Below are positions 1 to 9,899 of a DNA stretch of 36,193 bases, in pieces. Made by a program: the position numbers and the translations under genes. The DNA comes from Sedimentisphaerales bacterium. Its GTDB lineage: Bacteria; Planctomycetota; Phycisphaerae; Sedimentisphaerales; Anaerohalosphaeraceae. The stretch lies in contig JANQGW010000109.1 in the NCBI GenBank assembly GCA_028282905.1, forward strand, positions 1 to 36,193. Reading direction: 5' to 3'. The stretch's first letter is position 1, and the number at the start of each line of letters is the position of its first letter. The notes beneath the pieces were generated by a model. That model ran no database searches, had not been told where the DNA came from, and was given only the letters and a program-made list of their open reading frames with translations.

Positions 1-56
1 AACAATAAGTGTCAGTTAAATATATTTAAGACTATTTTTGCAAAAGGAGGTGTTTT

Positions 57-1088
57 ATGTGTCGATATATTACACCTGTCTTGTCATTTTGTTTAACATA
101 TTGTTGGACTGCCGCAGGCTATTACGATTCGGTTGATACGAGTGATGCTGTAAAGTTGCGTCAAACTCTGCATGAGACAATTGATGATCACACCAGAATT
201 CCTTACACGTCGTCGGCGACAGATACCTGGGATGTTTTAGAAGCGGCAGATGAAGACCCTAATAATTATAATAATATTCTCGATCTCTATAAAAACGCAA
301 GTTTCCTGAAATATGGTGGTGGGAATGATTATTATCAGCGAGAACATAGCTGGCCTAAATCATATGGGTTTCCAGGTGACAATTCTCAAAATTATCCATA
401 TACAGACTGTCACCATTTATTTCTCTGCTATGGATCATATAACGCTTCCCGCAGTAATAAGCTGTATCAGACCTGTGAAGTAACATGTACAGAAAAACCA
501 ACAGACTTTAATAATGGTCAAGGTGGGAGTGCTGGAGGATATCCTGGATATTCAAACTGGACTGAAACGGGCATATGGAAAACATGGATGGGTCGCCGTG
601 GAGATGTTGCAAGGGCACTGTTCTACATGGATGTTCGCTACGAAGGCGGAACGCACGAAGTTACCGGAGCTCTCGAACCTAATCTAATTCTTACTGATGA
701 TGACACCCTGATTGAGAATTCCCATACAGGAAATAATGAGACGGTTGCCTATATGGGTATCAAATCAGTTCTGCTCGAATGGCATAGACAAGATCCTGTG
801 GACGATCTTGAGCGGCATAGAAATGAGATCATTTATGGTGTCCAAGGAAATAGGAATCCCTTTGTCGATCATCCTGAGTGGGTAGACTGCATATTTAGTA
901 ATACAAACTGTGGTAACCTCGATTTCACAGGTGATGGCAAAACCAATCTCGAAGACTTTTCGATTCTCGCATTCTTCTGGGATAGCGATTGTGATGCCCC
1001 ATCATGGTGCAATCAAACAGATATTGATAAGAGTTCAAAAGTTGATATCGAAGACATGCGAATTCTACTGTACTACTGGATGAAATGA
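57..1088 (+). CDS. Secreted endonuclease I family nuclease with dockerin-like C-terminal tag
   Basis: This is probably an exported non-specific nuclease of the endonuclease I (EndA/NucM-like) family, which cuts nucleic acids outside the cytoplasm. The family signature is visible as REHSWPKS (about residues 95-102, candidate catalytic His97), followed by DCHHLF (117-122) and SYNASRSNKLY (127-137), the His/Asn-rich metal and active-site region. A short hydrophobic N-terminus ending near the AAG at 19-21 looks like a signal peptide. Residues about 287-343 hold two EF-hand-like dockerin type I repeats (DFTGDGKTNLEDF and DIDKSSKVDIEDM), each followed by a hydrophobic stretch ending in W. A strong AAAGGAGG ribosome site lies just upstream of the ATG. 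Two further dockerin-tagged exported proteins follow on the same strand with short gaps (28 and 52 nt). Cysteines are numerous, which fits an extracytoplasmic protein. The family call is firm; the substrate is inferred. Confidence 0.85.
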   Translation: MCRYITPVLSFCLTYCWTAAGYYDSVDTSDAVKLRQTLHETIDDHTRIPYTSSATDTWDVLEAADEDPNNYNNILDLYKNASFLKYGGGNDYYQREHSWPKSYGFPGDNSQNYPYTDCHHLFLCYGSYNASRSNKLYQTCEVTCTEKPTDFNNGQGGSAGGYPGYSNWTETGIWKTWMGRRGDVARALFYMDVRYEGGTHEVTGALEPNLILTDDDTLIENSHTGNNETVAYMGIKSVLLEWHRQDPVDDLERHRNEIIYGVQGNRNPFVDHPEWVDCIFSNTNCGNLDFTGDGKTNLEDFSILAFFWDSDCDAPSWCNQTDIDKSSKVDIEDMRILLYYWMK

Positions 1089-1116
1089 TTGTTAGAACAA
1101 AATAATAGGAGTATCT

Positions 1117-3081
1117 ATGCTTAAGATATGTGCGATATTTTTCAAAAAGACAAAGAGAGTATGGTGTGTATTTTTGTATTGCTTCATGATATCTGTCATT
1201 AGTCCAACAATTCTCGCTGATGCGACTAAGGGCTATGATTTTTTATATGAGACAATGGATAAGTATCATACGCAGTTTTCTGTTTACACTGACCATGATC
1301 GTGGAGGCAATCATTTTTATCCTACTGGATGGATGGGCGATGTTGCATCTTGCGAGATTGACACACTACATTCAGATAATTGTTATTCTGGGACAACATG
1401 TCTTAAAATAAGTTATAATGCAGTCGGTTTAAATTGGGTAGCTGCATATTGGCAGCAGCCAGAGAATAATTGGGGTACGATTCCAAATGCCGGTTATGAT
1501 CTTACCGGTGCCACAGAGATATCCTTTTGGGCCAGAGGAGAAAACGGAGGTGAACAAATTAATTTCTTTGCGGGAGGAATATCAGGAAGTTATTCGGATT
1601 CCTTTCCAAAGACTTCAACCGATTGGATCATACTTACAACCGACTGGCAACGATATTCAATTGACTTGACAGGTAAAAATTTGACATATGTAATTGGAGG
1701 TTTTGGATTTGAGACCAATGCAGGTATGAATCCACAAGGAGCAGTTTTTTATCTTGATGATATTCAATATAATAAATCCAGCCTAGAACAACCAAGGTTT
1801 TTAGTAAGTTACGAGACCATAACAACTGATAATCCTGATAGCTATTTAAAAAATGTCAGCTTTATCTATGATGATGCACTTGCACTGCTCGCATTTTTGG
1901 CGAGAGGAGAATCTGAGGATATTAATCGAGCTCGAATTCTTGCCGATGCTTTTGTTTATGTACAGCAAAATGACAGGTATTACCAAGATGGAAGGCTTAG
2001 AAACGCCTATATGTCAGGGGATCTGGCAGACCGGATAACGGGTTTTTCAAGATTGCCGGGGAGGTGGGATCCTGTACTTGAGCAATGGTTGGAGGATGAA
2101 TCGTTTGTGAGTACCCATACCGGGAATCTGGCTTGGGTAATGATTGCCTTACTATCCTACTATCAACAAGAAGGGGGAAGTCAGTATTTGAATTCAGCGA
2201 TTGACCTTGGGGATTGGATTATTACCCATACAAAAGATCCCAATGGCATAGGGGGTTTTACTGGTGGATATCAGGGTTGGGAGCCTGCCCCTTACAAGAT
2301 TCCGTGGAAAGCCACCGAACATAGTATCGATATATATGCTGCCTTTATGCTGCTATATGAGATAACAGGAGATGTGAAGTGGAAAGATAATGCATTACAT
2401 GCAAAAAGTTTTGTTGAATCAATGTGGAATCCTGTTGACTCCCATTTTTGGACAGGTACGACGGCAGATGGGCAGACCATAAGCCAAGGCAATGTTCCCT
2501 TGGACATACAGGCATGGGCAATAATGTCCTTGGGCTTAAAATATGTGCCGATTGTGTGGGCGGAACAGAACTGTTATGTAGAATCAGATGGATTTAAGGG
2601 ATTTGATTTTAATTTTGATAAAGATGGAGTCTGGTTTGAAGGGACTGCCCAGATGATTGTCGCATATCAAATATTGGAAGATATGCAAAAATCAAATATG
2701 TATATAACTGAACTGAGAAAGGCTCAGACAGATGCTGCTAATGCCAATGGGAAGGGGATTGTTGCGGCATCTCATGATGGGGTAACAACAGGTTTTGATT
2801 GGGAGTATTTCAGTCGAAATCATATTGGGGCGACAGCTTGGTACTTATATGCTGAGAATGAATACAATCCGTATTGGAATACCCCATGTATAAAAACTGA
2901 CAGCCAGTATGATTTTAATAAAAATAATATAGTTGATTTGCCGGACTTAACTTTTCTGACAAGCAATTGGCTTTGGGAGGATGTTATTCCATTTGGGCGA
3001 TGTGACCTTACGGCAGATGGCAAGGTTGACCTTTTGGACTTGAGTGAGTTTTCGAGAAAATGGATGAAAGTTGTGCCGTAG
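1117..3081 (+). CDS. Secreted glycosidase-like (alpha/alpha toroid) protein with dockerin-like tag
   Basis: I do not recognise a specific glycoside hydrolase family. A signal peptide covers about residues 1-36 (basic start, hydrophobic core, ILADA). Residues about 38-222 look like a beta-sandwich carbohydrate-binding domain, with ATEISFWARGENGGE and ending in a FYLDDIQY strand as in CBM-like jelly rolls. Residues about 230-585 are helical and rich in Trp and Tyr, with recurring helix pairs (YDDALALLAFLARGE, GNLAWVMIALLSYYQ, EHSIDIYAAFMLLYEITGD, PLDIQAWAIMSLG). This is the look of a six-hairpin (alpha/alpha) toroid glycosidase or lyase. Residues about 598-654 form a two-repeat dockerin-like tag (DFNKNNIVDLPDL, DLTADGKVDLLDL). 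A TAGGAG site precedes the ATG. The likely role is extracellular polysaccharide processing, inferred from fold impression only. Confidence 0.8.
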   Translation: MLKICAIFFKKTKRVWCVFLYCFMISVISPTILADATKGYDFLYETMDKYHTQFSVYTDHDRGGNHFYPTGWMGDVASCEIDTLHSDNCYSGTTCLKISYNAVGLNWVAAYWQQPENNWGTIPNAGYDLTGATEISFWARGENGGEQINFFAGGISGSYSDSFPKTSTDWIILTTDWQRYSIDLTGKNLTYVIGGFGFETNAGMNPQGAVFYLDDIQYNKSSLEQPRFLVSYETITTDNPDSYLKNVSFIYDDALALLAFLARGESEDINRARILADAFVYVQQNDRYYQDGRLRNAYMSGDLADRITGFSRLPGRWDPVLEQWLEDESFVSTHTGNLAWVMIALLSYYQQEGGSQYLNSAIDLGDWIITHTKDPNGIGGFTGGYQGWEPAPYKIPWKATEHSIDIYAAFMLLYEITGDVKWKDNALHAKSFVESMWNPVDSHFWTGTTADGQTISQGNVPLDIQAWAIMSLGLKYVPIVWAEQNCYVESDGFKGFDFNFDKDGVWFEGTAQMIVAYQILEDMQKSNMYITELRKAQTDAANANGKGIVAASHDGVTTGFDWEYFSRNHIGATAWYLYAENEYNPYWNTPCIKTDSQYDFNKNNIVDLPDLTFLTSNWLWEDVIPFGRCDLTADGKVDLLDLSEFSRKWMKVVP

Positions 3082-3133
3082 TCAATTTTAGATAGTTTAA
3101 TTAATTACATAATTTCTAATTGGAGAAAAACGA

Positions 3134-4723
3134 ATGTACAGGAATGAAAGAGGGATGAAGAGCTGCTTGAAAAATAAGGTATTATTCTTTTTTGTAGCAA
3201 GTCTAATATGCCTGTTATCGAACAAAATATTTGCTGAAGACTATTTACTAATCGACTTTCAATCATCGCCATCATATATTGAAACCAATATTCCTGCTTT
3301 CCCAGTTACTCAGTCTGTTCCCTCTGGTTCAACTGTTTACGTGAATGAGGTAGAAGTTCCTCAATATTCATATTCAATTTTTACTCCTGTAGATTTGCTT
3401 GAGGGGTACAATACTGTCACTGTAAGAATTGTTAAATCAGATCTGAGTGAAATTGTTTATTCAAAGGAAATCTATTACAACCCTTCCTATGATACTTCTT
3501 ATAAAGAATTACTATATGTGAATTCAAGATATTATGTTCAACCGGACAACGATGATTTTTGGGGTACGCTGGTGATTGATACCAATGCCAATACATTTCT
3601 TGGAATTATTAAAGAGAAAAGAGTTCATGGCATAACAAGAAATGGAGATGAAATTATTTTAGATGGGGGCGAGAGGTATTCAACAGGATGCAACTGTTAC
3701 ACGGGAGTGACCCTGCCTTCTCCTGTTACAGGAGTAGTTAACGCCCGATACATCTTTTCATATGACAACCAGTTTGTTTATTATTCAAATAAAAAAGTCG
3801 ATCTTGCCAGTAATGCAGTTGTGGAAACTCTCCCCATAACACTTCCATCGAATAGGGGAGATATTACTATAGATGACAGCAAATTGATTATAGACACAGG
3901 TTATATTGATACTTCTACCAATACCTTCACCTCGCTCAGTTACAGGGCCGGATTGCATAAATACTGGGGAGGTCTTGCTATCGATCCAAGCTCAAGCTAT
4001 GTGCTGACTTCAAGCTATGATTGGGCAGATGGATATCTTTGCATCGTGGATGCATCTGACGGTGCTTTGTTAGAAAGATATAAGACAAACAATAAAAACG
4101 ATTATGAGGGTGACATCCTTTTCTCGCCCGATGGAAGTACTGCTTATTCTGGTGCATGGGGGAACACTTATTATCGTGGTGGAGGAATTCGGATCGTAGA
4201 CATGGATACGCTTGACCTTGTTGGCAAATTTAATCTAAATGGAGCCAGGTCTCTCTCAATATCACAAGATGGGAAAATATATGCTTCTGCATTTGCGGGT
4301 CCGCTAACTCACCGAGGTATTGTTGAGCTGACTCCGCAAGAAAATCCGAGTGTTTTAGAGACAACAAAAATATTTTATGTCAGTCTTATGAGCACAAATA
4401 GTTATTATTATAAGAACATGATATACTACAAGCCTCCGGTTGAAGATGGAGATAATATTGACACTGCAATAGACAACTGTCCCGATACTTACAATCCCTC
4501 ACAAGAAGATTCAGATGGTGATGGGGTTGGAAACGCTTGTGATGCCAAATGTCCTTGTTTTGATGGCATAAGCGTTGTAGATTATATAGATTTTTTAATA
4601 TTTGCTTCTGAGTGGAATGAGACCGGAGAAGGATTTTCAAGTGATATTGACGGAGATGGTAGTGTCGGCTTATCAGATTTAACAATCTTCGCCAGACACT
4701 GGCTAAGTAGTTGTTCAGGATAA
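3134..4723 (+). CDS. Secreted beta-propeller-like protein with TSP3 repeat and dockerin-like tag
   Basis: This is an exported protein of unknown function. A signal peptide spans about residues 8-34 (FFFVASLICLLS, then FAEDY). Residues about 60-115 resemble an Ig-like segment of the glucodextranase-B type (SGSTVYVNEVEV, LLEGYNTVTVRIVKSD). The middle (about 125-425) shows blade-like repeats of the YncE/WD40 sort, such as LVIDTNANTFLG, LCIVDASDGALLERY and IRIVDMDTLDLVGKF. Residues about 439-472 are a thrombospondin type-3 calcium-binding segment (AIDNCPDTYNPSQEDSDGDG). A dockerin-like unit follows to the end (DIDGDGSVGLSDL then ARHWL). The ATG at 3134 has GGAG upstream; an internal ATG at 3155 preceded by AGAGGG is an alternative start that would give a tighter signal peptide. 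It forms a tagged-protein trio with the two genes before it. Confidence 0.78.
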   Translation: MYRNERGMKSCLKNKVLFFFVASLICLLSNKIFAEDYLLIDFQSSPSYIETNIPAFPVTQSVPSGSTVYVNEVEVPQYSYSIFTPVDLLEGYNTVTVRIVKSDLSEIVYSKEIYYNPSYDTSYKELLYVNSRYYVQPDNDDFWGTLVIDTNANTFLGIIKEKRVHGITRNGDEIILDGGERYSTGCNCYTGVTLPSPVTGVVNARYIFSYDNQFVYYSNKKVDLASNAVVETLPITLPSNRGDITIDDSKLIIDTGYIDTSTNTFTSLSYRAGLHKYWGGLAIDPSSSYVLTSSYDWADGYLCIVDASDGALLERYKTNNKNDYEGDILFSPDGSTAYSGAWGNTYYRGGGIRIVDMDTLDLVGKFNLNGARSLSISQDGKIYASAFAGPLTHRGIVELTPQENPSVLETTKIFYVSLMSTNSYYYKNMIYYKPPVEDGDNIDTAIDNCPDTYNPSQEDSDGDGVGNACDAKCPCFDGISVVDYIDFLIFASEWNETGEGFSSDIDGDGSVGLSDLTIFARHWLSSCSG

Positions 4724-5257
4724 ATGTATACAGAAAGATATTGGATAAATACAAAAAACAGGAACAATTGCTCTCTGTGTTACTCCTCTAAAATATCTTG
4801 GGGTTGATAGGGTTAATACCGCAACTGTAAGCTTAACAACATCGCCTTAATGGTTAGGTTTGAAAATAGTGTCTTATGGATAGCATGGTTGGGAGCTGGG
4901 GGGCTAGACTGATTTTGTTGAATTAGCTCTCTATAGTCACATCCCCACCTTCATTGCTTTGAAAATGTTTACATTCACCGTAACACGTATTCAAGTTTTT
5001 TCAGCCTTATACAATGGCTTTAATATTCTGATGCTTGTATAGGTTATTCTGTGTTAAGCACTGATAACAACTTCGTTTCCAGACTCTAAACTTACAAACA
5101 GTCTAAAGATGTCACTCTGCAATGACTCATCATCATATATTAAGATCATAGTGTTTTTGCCTAAAATATTTTAGTTAATTATCTCTATTGAACAGACGAT
5201 AGAACTATTGGTATTTGCAGTCAAAATATGACTTCAAGAGATTGAAGGAGATTTACG
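4724..5257. other. Intergenic region, 534 bp, AT-rich
   Basis: I see no credible gene here: the open frames lack ribosome sites and recognisable protein patterns. No clear hairpin-plus-T-run terminator follows the gene ending at 4723. A weak sigma-70-like promoter for the signalling operon may lie at TTGAAC (5188-5193), a 17-nt spacer, then GTATTT (5211-5216); the -10 match is poor. A GAAGGAG ribosome site sits at the right end before the CheR gene. Confidence 0.5.
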
Positions 5258-6109
5258 ATGATCAGTGTTTCGGTGCAAGAGCAGACACCTTTGGGGCTTG
5301 AACAGGGCTTTCTTGAACTGCTTTTAGAAAAGCTGTACAAGCAGACGTGTTATGATTTTCGTGAATACAAACGGACAAGTATTGAACGTCGTATCAATCG
5401 CCGTTTAAGAGCGACACGAACAAAATCATATCGAGAATACAGTCAGTATCTCGATTCAAATCCTGAAGAATACAACCTTCTTTTTAAGGATCTGACAATC
5501 AATGTCACAGAGTTTTTCCGAGACGCTGAGGCTTGGGAAATTTTCCGGGACATCATTTTACCAAATATCATTTCCCGCAGAGATTCATTTGACAGGGGCG
5601 ATACTCCCATCCGCTTGTGGTCAGCGGGATGTTCAACTGGCCAGGAAGCATTTTCGGCTGCGATCCTATTCTATGAACTCATGGAACAGCATTCTAACCG
5701 ATCGGATTTCGAAATTATTGCTACAGATATTGACAAAGATTGTCTCGCAGTAGCTTGTAAAGGTCTGTTGCCAACAAAAGCAGTTGCCGGGATGCATCGA
5801 GAAATAATTGATACCTACTTTGAACAGAACGAATTCCACTCTATCAGGCCCTCGATACAAGAACACATTCATTTCAAACAACACGACCTTGTACTGGATG
5901 ATCCGTTGACGGAGATGGACTGTATCCTTTGCAGAAACGTTGCGATCTATTTTACCAGAGAGCTGCAAGAGAGGTTATTTACAAAATTTTACCATAGTCT
6001 CCGTAGGGGCGGTTACTTGTTTCTTGGAAAAGCAGAATCGCTATATGGGCAGATTGGGGAGAAATTTACACCTGTGAACACAAAATGGAAAATATATCAA
6101 AAACAATAA
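5258..6109 (+). CDS. cheR: CheR-type protein-glutamate methyltransferase
   Basis: This cytoplasmic S-adenosylmethionine-dependent methyltransferase is of the CheR family, which methylates glutamates on chemoreceptors or related signalling proteins. The N-terminal helical CheR domain includes RRINRRLRAT, and the substrate-loop motif NVTEFFRD is at about 80-87. SAM motif I reads WSAGCSTGQEAFSAAI; the usual form is GCSTGEEPYS, so the second Glu region is shifted to QEAF. ATDIDKDCLAVA, CRNVAIYF and GGYLFLGKAESL complete the family pattern. At 283 aa it has the normal length of a single-domain CheR. There is no CheB, MCP, CheA or CheW nearby; a coiled-coil histidine kinase follows 36 nt later, so the methyl target may be a non-chemotaxis signalling protein (inference). 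GAAGGAG precedes the ATG. Confidence 0.92.
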   Translation: MISVSVQEQTPLGLEQGFLELLLEKLYKQTCYDFREYKRTSIERRINRRLRATRTKSYREYSQYLDSNPEEYNLLFKDLTINVTEFFRDAEAWEIFRDIILPNIISRRDSFDRGDTPIRLWSAGCSTGQEAFSAAILFYELMEQHSNRSDFEIIATDIDKDCLAVACKGLLPTKAVAGMHREIIDTYFEQNEFHSIRPSIQEHIHFKQHDLVLDDPLTEMDCILCRNVAIYFTRELQERLFTKFYHSLRRGGYLFLGKAESLYGQIGEKFTPVNTKWKIYQKQ

Positions 6110-6145
6110 AATCTGAATACCAACTTATATTATAGGGAGTCAATT

Positions 6146-7852
6146 ATGAAAATGACAATTGCCAGGAAAATCAATTCACTTATTTATGGTCTTCTGGGGC
6201 TTCTGTTGGTTACCGGAATTTTTGGGATGTTTGGGCTGCACAGGCTCGCCAACAACACCGATGCGATTAAAGAAGAAATGCACATTATTGACGAGATTCA
6301 AGAACTTCGTGTGTCATTCCTGAGACTTCTGATGCCTGCTCATGATTATGTGATTACTGGAAACATGGAAGATAAGGAGCAGCTTGAACAATGTCTCAAA
6401 GAAACAAAGAAATACATTGCTAAGTGCAAGTCGTCTCTTTTGGCACATTCTTATTATATTAAGAATGGTGACGTTAAAGAAAAGGATTTACGCCTGCTTG
6501 ACAGCATTAGTGGTGAGATAGAAACGATTTCCGTACTATCACAGGAAATCTTCAAGTTGCCTCTGGCCGAGAGGATGCAAGCCGAAAGGCTATTGAACAA
6601 GTTGGATGCTATTGGTTACCATGTATCTTCAGAACTAAGTATACTCATAGATGATGCACATGAAGATGCTACCTTGGCAGAGGGGACGGTCGATTTAATC
6701 AAGGTCCAAACACGAAATCTTTACATGGCAACATTAGTAGTGAGCATTTTGGGCAGTCTCATAGCAGGACTCGTTATTGCAAATCCAATCACCAAAGCGA
6801 TCTGTCAACTAAGTTTCGGAACAGAAAAAGTGGCACAGGGAGACTATAATTATCAAGTTCATGTACAAACAAATGACGAATTGGCAACTTTGGGAACTAC
6901 TTTCAATGAGATGACCAATTCAATCCGAAGTAAAAACGAAAATTTGGAGATCATGAACGAAGGATTACGATCAGCCAATGAAGAGCTTGAAACTACTAAC
7001 GAAGAGTTGCGATCCACGACCGAGGAGCTAGAAGCATCCAACGAAGAACTGCGTTCGACAACGGAAGAACTGGAAGTGTCAAACGAGGAACTGCGGGTCA
7101 CAAATGAAGAACTCGCTCAAGCCCATGAAAAGCTGCTGCACCAGAAAAAATTGGCCGCAGTCGGTCAATTAGCCAGCGGTATCGGTCATGAATTGAGAAA
7201 TCCGCTCGGCGTTGTTAAAAATGCCACATATTATATTAAAACCAAGATTGGCAACAGTGATGAAAAACTGCTTAAGCACCTTAACATCATGGAACGTGAA
7301 ATTAATAATTCCAACAAAATTATCAATGACCTGTTGGGATTTTCCAGAACTCGAATGCCGTCCACAATAGTTGAAGATGTCAATAAGGTTGTTGAACAGT
7401 CACTCGAAGTGGTCCAGGTTCCAAAAAATGTACTGTTGGTTACTGATACCGACGACAATCGACCCAAGATTAAAGTTGACAAAGATCAGATACAGCAGGT
7501 TTTGGTCAATCTCTGTATGAATGGAATACAGGCTATGGGAGACGAAGGTGGACAGCTTCAGGTATCAACGCATCTGCTTGATGATTTTGTCTATATCAAA
7601 GTTGCTGATACAGGATATGGCATTCCTGAAGAAAACCTCAGCAAGCTTTTTGATCCCTTCTTTACGACTAAAGCTAAAGGCATCGGATTGGGGCTGGCAG
7701 TTAGTTATGGAATCATTGAAAAGCATGGGGGAGGCATTGAGGTTCAAAGCGAAGCTGGCCAAGGAGCCACTTTCATCGTAAAGCTTCCAGCTGTCATAAA
7801 AGAAACCATGCAGCAATATAACGAAAAAGCAGTTATTGTACAAGATTCATAA
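6146..7852 (+). CDS. Membrane sensor histidine kinase with HAMP and heptad coil
   Basis: This inner-membrane sensor kinase phosphorylates itself on His348 and probably passes the phosphate to the receiver proteins encoded next. TM1 lies at about 12-32, the periplasmic helical sensor region (4-helix-bundle type) at about 33-190, TM2 at about 192-212 and HAMP at about 213-265. A highly regular coil of eight heptads ([14 protein letters not shown] type) spans 271-326. HisKA has [11 protein letters not shown] (His348). The HATPase has the N-box [16 protein letters not shown]1 [11 protein letters not shown], and then FDPFFTTK and [18 protein letters not shown]. The coil resembles the linker known from CheB-CheR-PAS-kinase fusion proteins, although CheR is separate here. 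The AGGGAG ribosome site is good and 24 nt separate it from the next gene. Confidence 0.93.
   Translation: MKMTIARKINSLIYGLLGLLLVTGIFGMFGLHRLANNTDAIKEEMHIIDEIQELRVSFLRLLMPAHDYVITGNMEDKEQLEQCLKETKKYIAKCKSSLLAHSYYIKNGDVKEKDLRLLDSISGEIETISVLSQEIFKLPLAERMQAERLLNKLDAIGYHVSSELSILIDDAHEDATLAEGTVDLIKVQTRNLYMATLVVSILGSLIAGLVIANPITKAICQLSFGTEKVAQGDYNYQVHVQTNDELATLGTTFNEMTNSIRSKNENLEIMNEGLRSANEELETTNEELRSTTEELEASNEELRSTTEELEVSNEELRVTNEELAQAHEKLLHQKKLAAVGQLASGIGHELRNPLGVVKNATYYIKTKIGNSDEKLLKHLNIMEREINNSNKIINDLLGFSRTRMPSTIVEDVNKVVEQSLEVVQVPKNVLLVTDTDDNRPKIKVDKDQIQQVLVNLCMNGIQAMGDEGGQLQVSTHLLDDFVYIKVADTGYGIPEENLSKLFDPFFTTKAKGIGLGLAVSYGIIEKHGGGIEVQSEAGQGATFIVKLPAVIKETMQQYNEKAVIVQDS
6956..7123 (+). repeat. 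Eight tandem 21-bp (7-codon) coiled-coil repeats inside the kinase
   Basis: Residues 271-326 of the histidine kinase are eight back-to-back seven-residue units of the form N/T-E-E-L-x-x-x. Examples are [21 protein letters not shown] and NEELRST. The DNA units are related but have drifted at synonymous sites, so the protein pattern is under selection more than the DNA. The strict 7-residue period without breaks implies a continuous parallel coiled coil carrying signal from HAMP to the dimerisation helix. Confidence 0.9.
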
Positions 7853-7876
7853 ATGACTTAAAGATGAGGAATAACC

Positions 7877-8617
7877 ATGGAAAGTATAGCTCAAACGGAA
7901 TTCAGTATTCTCGTTGTGGATGACCAGATTGGGATGCTTGAGACATTTACGGATATCCTTGAAGACAAGGGATTTACTGTACAGACAGCCGAAGATGGTT
8001 TTACCGCTATTGAAAAAAGTAAGAAAAACGCATTTGATTTAATTTTTATGGACATACAGATGCCCGGGATCAATGGCGTACAGACCTTCCGAGAACTTAA
8101 AAAGATAAATTCACGGGCTGCAGTTGTCATGATGACTGCCTATGCTGTGGAAGACCTGATCGAAGAAGCTATTTCAGAAGGTGCCTATGCTGTCGTTTAT
8201 AAACCTTTTGATATCGAGAAGATCATCGGTATCATCGAGCAGACAATGCAAAAAAGTATTATCCTTGTTGTTGATGACAGCTTCGAAGAGCGGCAGACAC
8301 TCAAAGACTCACTCGAAATCAATGGCCACTATGTTGCAACCGCTAGTAGTGGGTATGATGCGATTGAATTGACCAAAAAGGGAGATGTCAACGTTATCCT
8401 GTTAGATGTTAAAATGCCGGGTATTGATGGAATACAGACATTCGAAGAAGTTCATAAGATCCGCCCTGATGTTCCCGTTATCCTGATGACCGGCTATTCT
8501 GTTGAGGATGCTCTACGGGATGCAGTTGACAAAGGTGCTTATGCTTGTCTTCAAAAACCCCTAGATATGGAGCAGATTACAAGAGTCCTTGAAAATCTAA
8601 AAAAGCACTCGGTCTAA
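7877..8617 (+). CDS. Tandem-receiver (REC-REC) response regulator
   Basis: This cytoplasmic protein consists of two CheY-like receiver domains and nothing else. REC1 (about 8-125) has ILVVDDQ, the phospho-acceptor Asp59 in FMDIQMPG, the MMTAY switch Thr region and the conserved Lys in VVYKPFD. REC2 (about 130-244) has ILVVDDS, Asp177 in LLDVKMPG, LMTGY and LQKPLD. Both acidic pockets and both Lys residues are intact, so both should take phosphate. With no output domain it probably works as a phosphate shuttle or sink, or by binding a partner, between the upstream kinase and the downstream REC-kinase. It is 24 nt after the kinase and 16 nt before the next gene, so co-transcription is likely. 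GATGAGGA is the likely ribosome site. Confidence 0.92.
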   Translation: MESIAQTEFSILVVDDQIGMLETFTDILEDKGFTVQTAEDGFTAIEKSKKNAFDLIFMDIQMPGINGVQTFRELKKINSRAAVVMMTAYAVEDLIEEAISEGAYAVVYKPFDIEKIIGIIEQTMQKSIILVVDDSFEERQTLKDSLEINGHYVATASSGYDAIELTKKGDVNVILLDVKMPGIDGIQTFEEVHKIRPDVPVILMTGYSVEDALRDAVDKGAYACLQKPLDMEQITRVLENLKKHSV

Positions 8618-8633
8618 ATCGGCAGGATTCAAT

Positions 8634-9899
8634 ATGACCCAACAAATAGAAAGAATTGTGATAGTCGATGACAATGAAGGGATGCAGTGCACCCTTTCCG
8701 ACATACTGGAACAGGCCGGATATCTGGTCAACATATTCGGTCGGGGAAATGAATCCATCGAATGGATGAAGACAAATACGTTTGCCGTTGTCATCTTGGA
8801 TCTTAGGTTGGCAGACATTGACGGCATGGATCTTTTAGCACAAATTCGTCTGCTTAATCCCGAAGCAGCAGTTATTATGATGACCGGATATGCGACGGCT
8901 GAAACTGCCGTCGAGGCCATGCGGAGAGGTGCTTATTCGTATATTATCAAACCTTTTGACGCAAGAGAATTGGTTACGCTCATCAAAAAGGCTCTGAAAG
9001 AGATTCGTCTGTCACGAAACAACAAGGAATTAATCGATCAACTCCAATTGTATAACCGCGACTTGGAACGATATAAAAAGTCACTGGAGGAACGAACCAG
9101 TGAATTAGAGATTGCAATGGAACATGCCAAACTCATGGCAAAGGAGGCTCGTTCAGCCAATGAGTCTAAAAGTATGTTTTTATCGAATATGAGTCATGAG
9201 ATTCGAACACCGATGAATGCAATTATCGGGTTTACAGATTTGTTGGCTGAAGAGACACCTACCGAAACTCAGCAGGAGTATATCAGGATGATACATGATG
9301 CTGGGGAAAATTTGTTATTTCTGATTAATGATATTCTGGATTTTTCCAAAATTGAGGCGGGGAAACTGGAAATATCGCGGAGTGAATGCTCTCTTGATGA
9401 CCTTTGTCAGTATATAGAGTCTATAATGAGTTCAATGGCTAGGCAAAAAGAACTCGACTTTGCTATTATCAGAGCAGAACCACTGCCATCACATTTCATT
9501 GCCGACTCCATAAGAATTCGTCAATGTCTGCTCAATCTGGTTGGTAACGCCATCAAATTTACTGAAAAAGGGCATGTTCATCTAAAAATCTATATTCAAG
9601 AAGTTGAGGGACACTCATTTATATGTTTTGCTGTCGAAGATACAGGAATCGGTATCTCAGAGAGCAAATGCAATCAGATTTTCAATCCTTTCATGCAAGC
9701 TGACCAAAGCACCACCCGTAAATTCGGCGGGACCGGTCTGGGCTTAACAATTAGTCGGCAATTGGCAGATCTTATGGGTGGTTCAATTACTGTAAAAAGT
9801 CAAGTAGATGTTGGTTCAGTATTCACTTTTATAGTACCAATACTAGATAACTTAAACATTAATGAAACTCAGGATATCATTCAAACCCATACAACCTGA
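8634..9899 (+). CDS. REC-histidine kinase hybrid (soluble)
   Basis: This is a soluble kinase with an N-terminal receiver (about 6-122), acceptor Asp56 in VVILDLRLADIDG, MMTGYAT and the conserved Lys in YIIKPFDA. A coiled-coil linker (about 135-180) is followed by HisKA with SNMSHEIRTPMNAI (His188) and HATPase with CLLNLVGNAIKF, DTGIGIS, FMQAD and GGTGLGLTISRQLADLMGG. There is no TM segment and no sensor domain, so input probably comes through phosphorylation of Asp56 or partner binding, which places it downstream of the membrane kinase in a relay. No DNA-binding regulator or HPt domain follows, so the final output of this operon lies elsewhere. No clear terminator is visible after the stop. 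Confidence 0.92.
   Translation: MTQQIERIVIVDDNEGMQCTLSDILEQAGYLVNIFGRGNESIEWMKTNTFAVVILDLRLADIDGMDLLAQIRLLNPEAAVIMMTGYATAETAVEAMRRGAYSYIIKPFDARELVTLIKKALKEIRLSRNNKELIDQLQLYNRDLERYKKSLEERTSELEIAMEHAKLMAKEARSANESKSMFLSNMSHEIRTPMNAIIGFTDLLAEETPTETQQEYIRMIHDAGENLLFLINDILDFSKIEAGKLEISRSECSLDDLCQYIESIMSSMARQKELDFAIIRAEPLPSHFIADSIRIRQCLLNLVGNAIKFTEKGHVHLKIYIQEVEGHSFICFAVEDTGIGISESKCNQIFNPFMQADQSTTRKFGGTGLGLTISRQLADLMGGSITVKSQVDVGSVFTFIVPILDNLNINETQDIIQTHTT

Noticed and set aside
6956..7123. CRISPR-like or DNA-level tandem repeat
   Set aside because: The 21-bp units are in frame, drift at synonymous sites, have no spacers, and encode a coiled coil. No CRISPR array was seen anywhere in the window.
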